From assembly GCA_031268525.1 (NCBI GenBank), contig JAIRXA010000007.1, positions 1 to 7,173 on the forward strand: a DNA stretch of 7,173 nucleotides. Reading direction: 5' to 3'. The notes under the pieces were generated by a model. It did no database searches, was not told where the DNA came from, and saw nothing but the letters and a program-made list of their open reading frames with translations. Source of the DNA: Coriobacteriales bacterium (GTDB taxonomy: Bacteria; Actinomycetota; Coriobacteriia; Coriobacteriales; UBA8131). Numbering within the stretch: position 1 is the first letter of the stretch; each line of letters begins with the position of its first letter. Below are positions 1 through 5,577 of this stretch, piece by piece. The translations under genes and the position numbers were made by a program.

Positions 1-120
1 CTGAATCGCACAACTCACTTTCCTGACACAAAATACCCCGTCCCTTTTGTGTTTCCATCCGTCTCCCCTGTCTACACACCGTCCCCTTTGGCACCTTTTG
101 CCCCGCCCCTCCTTTGACAC
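1..120. repeat. Degenerate C-rich REP/MITE-like repeat cluster
   Basis: Four related C-rich blocks follow one another at roughly 20-22 nt spacing. They begin CCGTCCC at 38, CCGTCTCCCC at 59, CCGTCCCC at 79 and CCCCGCCCC at 101, and most are followed by a TTTG or CTG element and an ACAC or GTGT element. The first block sits in the loop of a perfect 8-bp inverted repeat, ACACAAAA (26-33) and TTTTGTGT (45-52). I see no open reading frame with recognisable homology. From memory, motifs of this kind (CCGTCCC next to TTTTGTG) resemble intergenic REP or MITE elements that travel with IS200-type REP-associated transposases, but no transposase is inside the window. The repetition is directly visible; the element type is inference. 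Confidence 0.45.
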
Positions 121-180
121 GCATGCTCACCGGGCGGACGAAGCCCCCTACGCCCGAGGCGGATGACCCGTAGGGGCAAT
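119..180. repeat. Facing pair of diverged GTAGGGGC repeats (hairpin)
   Basis: CCCCTACG at 145-152 and CGTAGGGG at 169-176 form a perfect 8-bp inverted repeat around a 16-nt loop. Read on the minus strand, 119-153 gives GGCGTAGGGGGCTTCGTCC followed by GCCCGGTGAGCATG. This resembles the repeats at 6923-7034, which carry GGTGTAGGGGCGGGC, CCGCCCGC and GTGAGCAAGTGAGA in the same order. The right half (169-180) is a second, plus-strand copy that keeps only the GTAGGGGCAATTCGC-type head. The pair is best read as two decayed members of one interspersed family. It could also act as a hairpin in the 3' region of the clpC transcript, although no U-tract follows it. Confidence 0.5.
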
Positions 181-312
181 TCGCATAACGCGATATGACC
201 GGATACATGACAGCAGCCCCAGACGAATCCGAGGCTGTCTCGTTGAATTGCCCTGAAGGGTCGTCGCAATCGCACGCCGAGAAAGCCCACCGCGCGCCCT
301 CGCGAGCCCCTC
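181..312. other. Intergenic DNA downstream of clpC, little recognisable content
   Basis: This 132-nt stretch lies between the clpC stop and the repeats on its left. It holds small inverted repeats: GACAGC at 209-214 with GCTGTC at 234-239, the octamer palindrome CTCGCGAG at 299-306, and CCCTGAAGGG at 251-260. None is followed on the minus strand by a run of T, so I cannot name a rho-independent terminator for clpC. No reading frame here has recognisable protein character. Confidence 0.5.
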
Positions 313-2883
313 TTACTCGCTCGGAGCGACCCCTCCCGAGACACCGCCGTCACGCGAGGCCCCGCCACCGCCAAAGATCGGCGTCACGAGTTCAGCTTCG
401 CGCTTCAGCGAAGTCCGTGGACGCGGCTTGGGTATCTCGCCGCTGCCCACCGCAAACACGATGTCCTTGCCATCGTAATCGACCTTGATGACCGCACCGG
501 TCTTATAGGTGCCGAGCAACACATCCTCCGAGACCGGATCCTCGATCAGGCGTTGGATGGCACGGCGCAGAGGTCGTGCGCCAAAGGTCGCGTCGGTGCC
601 CTCTTTGGCGATGTGGGCCCGGGCGGCATCGGTAAGCTCAATGCTCATGCCCTGCGAGATCAGGCGGTCACGCAGGTCGGCGATCATCAACTCGACAATG
701 AGACCGATCTGCTCATCGGTCAGCGACTTGAAGACGATGATGTCGTCGATACGATTTAAAAACTCCGGGCGGAAGAGCTTTTTCATCTCCGCCATCACCC
801 GACTGTTGATTTCCTTGTCGGACAGTCCCGTCTTGCCCGAACCCGCCGCGCCAAAGCCGATGGGCGTGCCCTGCGCGATCTCACGCGCGCCCACATTGGA
901 CGTCATGATGATGATGGTGTTGCGAAAATCGACCTTGCGACCCTGCGAGTCGGTCAGGCGACCTTCCTCCAGTATCTGCAGCAGAATGTTGAAGACGTCT
1001 GGATGGGCCTTCTCGATCTCGTCAAAGAGAATGACGGAGTAGGGTCGCTGACGCACGGCCTTGGTGAGCTGGCCTCCCTCATCATAGCCCACGTAGCCTG
1101 GAGGCGAACCGACGAGGCGCGAAACCGTGTGCTTCTCCATATACTCGCTCATGTCGAAGCTGAGCAGCGCGTCCTCGCTGTTGAACAAGAATTCTGCCAG
1201 CGCCTTGGAGAGCTCGGTTTTGCCGACACCCGAGGGGCCGAGGAAGATGAACGAGCCGCCGGGCCGCTTGGGATCTTTAAGCCCCGCGCGCGAGCGTCGG
1301 ATGGCCTTGGAAATGGCGGTAACCGCCTCCTCCTGACCGATGATGCGCTCATGCAGCACCTGCTCCATACGCAGCAGCTTCTCGGTTTCGGCTTCGGTGA
1401 GATCGGCAACCGGAACACCCGTGGACATCGAGATGATATCGGCGATCTCCTTCTCGGTGACGCTGACAATCTGCTTTGAGGTGTCCTCGCGCCATTTCTC
1501 TTCGAGCGCCTCGCGCTCTTTGAGCAGCTCTTTTTCCTGATCGCGCAGCTTGGCGGCAGTCTCAAAGTTCTGAGTAGCGACCGCCTCTTCCTTCTCCACG
1601 CGCAGTTTGCGTATTCGCTCGTCCATGTCGTGCACTTCGGCAGGAATCGTCATGTTTCGGATGCGCATCCGAGCGCCAGCCTCATCGAGAACGTCTATGG
1701 CCTTGTCGGGCAGAAAGCGATCCTGTACATAACGGTCGGACAGTGAGACGGCGGCGGCAAGCGCCTCATCGGTAAAGCGCACGCGATGGTGCGCCTCGTA
1801 GCGATCGCGCAGTCCCGTGAGTATCTCGATGGTCTGCTCGGGGTTGGGTTCGGAGATGATAACCGGCTGGAAGCGACGCTCCAGCGCAGTGTCCTTCTCA
1901 ATATGCTTGCGATATTCGTCTGAGGTGGTCGCGCCGATGACCTGTATCTCGCCACGTGACAGCGGGGGCTTGAGAATAGCCGCTGCGTCGATGGAGCCTT
2001 CGGCGGAACCAGCGCCGATGATGGTGTGCATCTCGTCGATGAACAGAATGACGTCACCTCGCTCGGAGACTTCCTTAACAACGCGCTTCATGCGTTCCTC
2101 AAACTCACCACGATACTTGGAGCCCGCCACGAGCGCGGCCACGTCGAGGGTGATCAGCTGCTTGTGACGCAAGATGTCGGGCACCTGCTCAACAGCAATG
2201 AGCTGCGCCAGTCCCTCGGCGATGGCGGTCTTTCCCACACCGGGGTCGCCCAAAAGCAGCGGGTTGTTCTTCGTACGGCGTGAGAGAATCTGCATGACGC
2301 GCTCAATTTCGTGCCCGCGCCCGACCACCGGGTCGAGCTTGCCCTCGGTTGCCTGCCTGGTCAGGTTCGTGCCAAACTCGTCGAGGATGGAGTTGCCCTC
2401 GCCGTAGTCGTCATCCATGAAATCCTGCGGCCCTGCATAGGCAGCGGACTGATGGAGCAAATCGATGACCGCTCCCTTGATCATCGAGGTATCCACGCCA
2501 ATCTGCGAGAGCGCCTGAATTGCCAGGCCATTCCCTTCGCGAACAATACCTAAAAGCAGATGCTCAGTGGAGATGTAATTCTGCCCCAGCTGCATGGTTT
2601 CGCGCAGGGCAAACTCCAACACACGTTTGACTCGCGGCGTAAAACTCAGATGCCCACTCGGCGCATTGGGATCGACCTCGATCAAACCCTTAACCTGCTC
2701 CAGTATCTGATCGTAGGTGATATTGAGATTGCCGAGCGCCTGGGCTGCGATGCCCTCCTTCTCGCGAAGCAGGCCAAGCAGCAGATGTTCGGTACCAACA
2801 TTGGGCTGGCTGAGCGCACGCGCCTCTTCCTGGGCGAGTGCCAAGACATTACGGGCCTTATCGGTGAATCTCTCGAATGACAT
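313..2883 (-). CDS. clpC: ATP-dependent Clp protease ATP-binding subunit ClpC
   Basis: HSP100/AAA+ unfoldase that forms hexamers in the cytosol, unfolds substrates with ATP and feeds them to the ClpP peptidase. The 856 residues match the ClpC length and domain order. A double Clp_N repeat spans about 1-146 (TEHLLLGLLRE and TEHLLLGIVRE). The first AAA module has Walker A GDPGVGKT (212-219) and Walker B VILFIDE (278-284). The UVR-type coiled middle segment lies at about 421-456. The second AAA module has Walker A GPSGVGKT (549-556), Walker B VILFDE (617-622), arginine-finger segment FRPEFLNRID (704-713) and sensor-2 GARPLRR (768-774). IGF at 675-677 sits where ClpP-docking tripeptides lie, so protease partnership is expected. 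The tail is glycine-rich (838-852). The ATG at 2883 has GAGGGAG 7 nt upstream. It starts 15 nt after lysS and is probably transcribed with it. No catalytic motif is missing. Confidence 0.98.
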   Translation of the reverse strand: MSFERFTDKARNVLALAQEEARALSQPNVGTEHLLLGLLREKEGIAAQALGNLNITYDQILEQVKGLIEVDPNAPSGHLSFTPRVKRVLEFALRETMQLGQNYISTEHLLLGIVREGNGLAIQALSQIGVDTSMIKGAVIDLLHQSAAYAGPQDFMDDDYGEGNSILDEFGTNLTRQATEGKLDPVVGRGHEIERVMQILSRRTKNNPLLLGDPGVGKTAIAEGLAQLIAVEQVPDILRHKQLITLDVAALVAGSKYRGEFEERMKRVVKEVSERGDVILFIDEMHTIIGAGSAEGSIDAAAILKPPLSRGEIQVIGATTSDEYRKHIEKDTALERRFQPVIISEPNPEQTIEILTGLRDRYEAHHRVRFTDEALAAAVSLSDRYVQDRFLPDKAIDVLDEAGARMRIRNMTIPAEVHDMDERIRKLRVEKEEAVATQNFETAAKLRDQEKELLKEREALEEKWREDTSKQIVSVTEKEIADIISMSTGVPVADLTEAETEKLLRMEQVLHERIIGQEEAVTAISKAIRRSRAGLKDPKRPGGSFIFLGPSGVGKTELSKALAEFLFNSEDALLSFDMSEYMEKHTVSRLVGSPPGYVGYDEGGQLTKAVRQRPYSVILFDEIEKAHPDVFNILLQILEEGRLTDSQGRKVDFRNTIIIMTSNVGAREIAQGTPIGFGAAGSGKTGLSDKEINSRVMAEMKKLFRPEFLNRIDDIIVFKSLTDEQIGLIVELMIADLRDRLISQGMSIELTDAARAHIAKEGTDATFGARPLRRAIQRLIEDPVSEDVLLGTYKTGAVIKVDYDGKDIVFAVGSGEIPKPRPRTSLKREAELVTPIFGGGGASRDGGVSGGVAPSE

Positions 2884-2898
2884 ATCGTCGCTCCCTCA

Positions 2899-4404
2899 TC
2901 ACGATTCGTCTCTCATGTGCGGGAAGAGAAGAACATCACGGATCGAAGAGGAGTCGGTAAGCAGCATGGCCAGGCGGTCGATGCCAATGCCCACACCGCC
3001 TGCCGGCGGCATACCGTACTCCAAGGCCCGGATGTAGTCCTCATCATAGCCCATCGCCTCCTCGTCGCCCGCCGCCTTTGCCGCGGCCTGAGCCGCGAAG
3101 CGTTCGCGTTGGTCGACTGGATCGTTGAGCTCCGAGAATCCGTTTGCGAACTCCCGGCCGCAGATGAGAAGCTCAAAACGGTCGGTGACGTTCTCAGAAC
3201 CCGCCAGCTTCTTCGCCAGAGGCGAGGTCTCCAAGGGGTGCTCCGTAACGAACGTCGGCTGCACGAGATGCTCCTCTACCAGCTTCTCATACAACTCGGT
3301 AATCAGTTTACCTTTCCCCCAATCATCTTGGTAGGAAATCTGATAATGGTTCGCTAAGATTTTCAGTTCTGTTAACGTCCTGTTAAAACTGACGTCCTCG
3401 CCCGCCGCCTCACTGACCAGCGAGATCATCGAGCGCTCGGGCCATTCGCCGCTCAAATCGACCGGAGTTCCCTGATAGCTGATGTGCAGGGTACCATTGG
3501 CAGCCAGACAGGCCTGTTGTATGAGCTCCCGCGTAAAGCGCGCGATACCGCGCCGATCGGTGTAGGCCTGATAGGCTTCCAGAGTCGTAAACTCAGGGTT
3601 GTGGTCGCGATCCATGCCCTCGTTGCGAAAGGAGCGGTTGATCTCAAAAACCCGCTCAAAGCCGCCAACAAGCAGCCGCTTGAGGTGTAGCTCGGGAGCC
3701 ACGCGCAGATAGAAGTCACGATCAAGAGCATTGTGGTGTGTGATGAAGGGCTTGGCAGTCGCGCCCCCGGGGATGGGGTGGAGCATGGGCGTCTCGACCT
3801 CAAGAAAACCACGCGCCGCCGCCGCCGCGCGCAAGGCCGTTACGATGGCGAAACGCTTGATAAAGGTCGCACGCACCTCGGGATTAACCACCAGATCAAC
3901 GTAGCGCTGCCGATACCGCGTCTCCTTGTCGGACAGGCCATGAAACTTCTCAGGCAGGGGTCGCAGAGCCTTGGAGAGCAGCGTGATCTCGGCGGGCGCG
4001 ACGGAGAGTTGTCCGCGTCGAGTGCGCAGCACCGTGCCGACAGCTCCGATCCAGTCGCCCAGATCGAGGTCCTTCACGGTGGCAAAGGGCTCCTCACCGA
4101 GCACGTTCACACGGCAGAAGAGCTGCAGATCGCCCGTGGTATCGCGCAATACGATGAAGAGAGCTTTGCCCTGATCGCGCAGCGCCATGACGCGCCCAGC
4201 AACGCGTACGACATCTTCGGTACTCGCGCCGTCGCCGAGCTCGGCGTAGCGCGCCTCGAGCTCGTCGGTATGCGCCGTCACCTCAAAGGTACGGCCATAG
4301 GGCTCCACACCCGCTGCAAGCAAGGCGGCGCGCTTGGCATGGCGCACCTCGATGGGATCATCGCTTGGGTCAGTATCCGACCTTACCTGTATCACGTCTG
4401 TCAC
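2899..4404 (-). CDS. lysS: Lysine--tRNA ligase (class II LysRS)
   Basis: Charges tRNA-Lys with lysine using ATP; cytosolic dimer. At 501 residues it has the normal length of bacterial class II LysRS. An N-terminal OB-fold for the anticodon spans about 65-150 (VRVAGRVMALRDQGKALFIVLRD). The signature YRQRYVDLVVN is at 164-174. The motif-2 region FRNEGMDRDHNPEFT is at 259-273, HPLETSPLAK at 389-398, and motif 3 GIGIDRLAMLL at 472-482, followed by IRDVLLFPHMR at the C-terminus. The chosen start is GTG at 4404, with AGGTG ending 4 nt upstream; a second GTG lies at codon 4 but is too far from that site. It is followed after 15 nt by clpC and preceded, after 169 nt, by greA. Linking lysS to clpC resembles the lysS-clpC neighbourhood of other Actinomycetota. 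Nothing suggests truncation. Confidence 0.97.
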   Translation of the reverse strand: MTDVIQVRSDTDPSDDPIEVRHAKRAALLAAGVEPYGRTFEVTAHTDELEARYAELGDGASTEDVVRVAGRVMALRDQGKALFIVLRDTTGDLQLFCRVNVLGEEPFATVKDLDLGDWIGAVGTVLRTRRGQLSVAPAEITLLSKALRPLPEKFHGLSDKETRYRQRYVDLVVNPEVRATFIKRFAIVTALRAAAAARGFLEVETPMLHPIPGGATAKPFITHHNALDRDFYLRVAPELHLKRLLVGGFERVFEINRSFRNEGMDRDHNPEFTTLEAYQAYTDRRGIARFTRELIQQACLAANGTLHISYQGTPVDLSGEWPERSMISLVSEAAGEDVSFNRTLTELKILANHYQISYQDDWGKGKLITELYEKLVEEHLVQPTFVTEHPLETSPLAKKLAGSENVTDRFELLICGREFANGFSELNDPVDQRERFAAQAAAKAAGDEEAMGYDEDYIRALEYGMPPAGGVGIGIDRLAMLLTDSSSIRDVLLFPHMRDES

Positions 4405-4433
4405 GATGCACCTGCGCTTGATTGGGTCCCTCG

Positions 4434-4472
4434 ACTGTACGCCTTTGACGCTTTGCTCAAACTAAGCAAAAG
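4434..4472 (-). promoter_or_regulatory. Palindrome and weak promoter candidate upstream of lysS
   Basis: CTTTGCT (4451-4457) and AGCAAAAG (4465-4472) form an inverted repeat with a perfect 6-bp core, TTTGCT/AGCAAA, around a 7-nt centre that is itself partly symmetric (TCA, AAC, TAA). On the minus strand a TTGAGC (4455-4460) and a TACAGT (4434-4439) could serve as -35 and -10, but the 15-nt spacing is short. The palindrome overlaps the -35, as an operator would. No U-tract follows, so it is not a good terminator. This would be a second promoter for lysS-clpC behind greA; the call is tentative. Confidence 0.22.
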
Positions 4473-4498
4473 AAATGTGATGCCGTTCCGCCCGTGCC

Positions 4499-4595
4499 GA
4501 TCCTGATGAGTACGTACCGCGATCTTGATGACTACTTGCCGATCTTGACGACTACGTGCTGCGATCTTGATGACTACTTGCCGATCTTGACGATC
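4499..4595 (-). repeat. Tandem repeat duplicating the 3' end of greA
   Basis: Four and a half units of 20-22 nt, each beginning GATCTTGA or GATCCTGA on the plus strand, run from 4499 to 4595 (starts 4499, 4521, 4541, 4563, 4583). At the next level, a 33-nt block at 4519-4551 recurs identically at 4561-4593, a 42-nt period. The right-hand copy includes the last codons and stop of greA (V-K-I-G-K-stop on the minus strand). The left-hand copy repeats exactly those codons and the stop, in the same frame, outside the gene. The array therefore looks like a slippage duplication of the greA terminus into the greA-lysS spacer. Confidence 0.85.
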
Positions 4596-5044
4596 GTGAA
4601 TGCCAGTTTCTTGCCGGAGGGACTGTCAACCTCGATCGTATCGCCCTTGCGTGCGCCGAGCAATGCGGCCCCGACCGGCGATTCGTTTGAGATGCGACCG
4701 CGCGAGATGTCGGCTTCGGCGGCGCCCACAATGGTAAAGACGCGCTCAGAGCCATCGGGCTGCGTAACGGTGACAACATTGCCAATCGACACACGGTTGG
4801 AGCGTTTGGGCAGCTCAACGATTGTTGCATTTGCAAGTATCTGAGTGATCTCGAGGATACGACCTTCCATCCAGGCCTGTTCATTTTTCGCGTCATCGTA
4901 TTCGGAGTTCTCCGAAATGTCGCCGAATTCACGAGCAATCTTGATGCGCTCGCCGATCTCGGCACGCTTGACCGTCTCCAGCTCGTGAAGTTCCTGTTCG
5001 AGCTCCTTGCGGCCTTCTGGAGTCAGCATGTTGTCTTTGGGCAT
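4574..5044 (-). CDS. greA: Transcription elongation factor GreA
   Basis: Binds the secondary channel of RNA polymerase and stimulates cleavage of backtracked RNA so that stalled complexes restart. The 156 residues match the family. The N-terminal antiparallel coiled coil spans about 1-75, with the acidic tip GDISENSEYDDAK at 41-53; Asp42 and Glu45 correspond to the catalytic tip acids of known GreA proteins. The C-terminal FKBP-like globule spans about 80-156 and carries the signature SRGRISNESPVGAALLG (114-130). The ATG at 5044 has GAGGGGG 8 nt upstream. The last codons are part of the tandem repeat at 4499-4595. It lies upstream of lysS on the same strand and may be read through into lysS-clpC, since no terminator is seen between them. 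Confidence 0.96.
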   Translation of the reverse strand: MPKDNMLTPEGRKELEQELHELETVKRAEIGERIKIAREFGDISENSEYDDAKNEQAWMEGRILEITQILANATIVELPKRSNRVSIGNVVTVTQPDGSERVFTIVGAAEADISRGRISNESPVGAALLGARKGDTIEVDSPSGKKLAFTIVKIGK

Positions 5045-5072
5045 AGATACTACCCCCTCGGTTTCCTATTCG

Positions 5073-5102
5073 GGTATAAAAGGGACGCGGCACGCGCAAT
5101 GA
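5073..5102 (-). promoter_or_regulatory. Candidate greA promoter
   Basis: On the minus strand TATACC (5073-5078) is a fair -10 and TCATTG (5097-5102) a weak -35, 18 nt apart. Together they would start a transcript about 20 nt before the greA ATG. The -35 falls within the loop and stem of the tatA terminator, so the tatA end and the greA beginning overlap. Only the -10 is reasonably good. Confidence 0.3.
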
Positions 5103-5124
5103 AAGCTCGCGCATACCGCGTCGC
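5075..5124 (-). terminator. Rho-independent terminator of tatA
   Basis: GACGCGG (5084-5090) pairs perfectly with CCGCGTC (5116-5122). The stem continues past two mismatches to GCGC (5094-5097) with GCGC (5109-5112), leaving an 11-nt loop. Reading along the minus strand, the stem is followed by CCCTTTTATA, a short U-tract. It begins 16 nt beyond the tatA stop and ends about 30 nt before the greA start, so it separates the two genes into different transcription units. On the plus strand no T-run follows, so it acts in one direction. Confidence 0.65.
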
Positions 5125-5140
5125 CCGGTTTACGGTAAGC

Positions 5141-5389
5141 TTACTTCTTTTTTGTTGTAGCCTTCTTCTTCGGAGCAGGCACGGGCTCGTCGTCCACGAC
5201 CTCCTCCTCGCTGGCGTCTTCGTCCTCGCCCGCAGTTAACTCGCCGTTGCCATCAAGGCCCTCGCGTACATTCTTCACGGTTCTGCCCAGAGCACTACCC
5301 AGTTTCGGCAGGTTCTTGGGACCAAAGATGAGAAGTGCGATCACCAAGATGATGATCAACTCGGGCATTCCCAGTCCAAATATCTTCAT
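5141..5389 (-). CDS. tatA: Sec-independent protein translocase TatA
   Basis: Pore-forming subunit of the twin-arginine system, which moves folded proteins across the cytoplasmic membrane. The 82-residue product has one N-terminal membrane helix (about 8-22, GMPELIIILVIALLIF), the conserved hinge FGPKNLPKLG (22-31), and an amphipathic helix (about 26-46) ending in VKNVREGL. The tail is strongly acidic at about 55-68 and ends in lysine-rich KKKATTKKK. I chose the ATG at 5389 because GGAGGA lies 7 nt upstream; an in-frame ATG at 5404 overlaps that site and has none of its own. Length, hinge and short tail favour TatA over TatB. No tatC is in the window. The gene stands alone, divergent from the trigger-factor homologue and closed by its own terminator. 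Confidence 0.92.
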   Translation of the reverse strand: MKIFGLGMPELIIILVIALLIFGPKNLPKLGSALGRTVKNVREGLDGNGELTAGEDEDASEEEVVDDEPVPAPKKKATTKKK

Positions 5390-5396
5390 AGAAGTG

Positions 5397-5402
5397 TCCT
5401 CC
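5397..5402 (-). promoter_or_regulatory. Ribosome binding site deciding the tatA start
   Basis: GGAGGA on the minus strand, 7 nt before the ATG at 5389. It overlaps the alternative upstream ATG at 5402-5404, which therefore cannot use it. Confidence 0.85.
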
Positions 5403-5521
5403 ATTTGGTCACGGGAGCACAGTGTCCCAGTGTCCGCTGTTTTCGACAGGACGATAGGGTACCACTAATCGTCCTGCCTGTCTGCAAGGAATCTGGCATC
5501 GGATGTGAGGTCGTCATCTGG

Positions 5522-5550
5522 CTGTCATTTGATGATAGACTACCTACATT
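5522..5550 (+). promoter_or_regulatory. Candidate promoter of the trigger-factor homologue
   Basis: CTGTCA (5522-5527) and TACATT (5545-5550) each match four of six positions of the sigma-70 consensus and are exactly 17 nt apart. They would place the transcript start about 20 nt before the ATG at 5578. ATCTGGC occurs at 5491-5497 and again at 5516-5522, touching the -35. Confidence 0.4.
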
Positions 5551-5566
5551 CGATTCAACTCATTCC

Positions 5567-5572
5567 AAGGAG
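5567..5572 (+). promoter_or_regulatory. Ribosome binding site deciding the trigger-factor start
   Basis: AAGGAG lies 5 nt before the ATG at 5578. The in-frame GTG at 5572 overlaps this site and cannot use it, so the protein begins MKVKKS. Confidence 0.75.
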
Positions 5573-5577
5573 TGCAC

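Larger units (their letters stand above)
5390..5577. promoter_or_regulatory. Divergent tatA / trigger-factor control region with 9-bp inverted repeat
   Basis: This 188-nt region drives tatA leftward and the trigger-factor homologue rightward. Near its middle is a perfect inverted repeat, CAGGACGAT (5447-5455) and ATCGTCCTG (5468-5476), with a 12-nt centre containing GGTACC. Neither side is followed by a T-run, so an operator or 5'-leader hairpin is more likely than a terminator. AGTGTCC occurs three times on the tatA side (5393-5399, 5421-5427, 5429-5435); the last two belong to a direct repeat of CAGTGTCC. No convincing tatA promoter hexamers could be chosen. Confidence 0.5.

Noticed and set aside
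209..239. GACAGC/GCTGTC stem as the clpC terminator
   Set aside because: The stem is only 6 bp with a 19-nt loop, and no U-tract follows on the minus strand.
509..1042. Plus-strand open frame of 177 codons over clpC
   Set aside because: Antisense to the ClpC second AAA domain; low-complexity composition and no homology.
4440..4470. CtsR-like heptads (AGCAAA and GTCAAA) upstream of lysS
   Set aside because: The two elements are 8 nt apart start to start, not the 10 nt of the known CtsR site, and the heptads are incomplete.
3733..4506. Plus-strand open frame of 257 codons over lysS
   Set aside because: It is antisense to the conserved LysRS core and reads as a codon-bias shadow with no domain signal.
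5390..5404. Upstream ATG at 5404 as the tatA start
   Set aside because: It overlaps the only Shine-Dalgarno sequence and adds five residues before the conserved TatA N-terminus.
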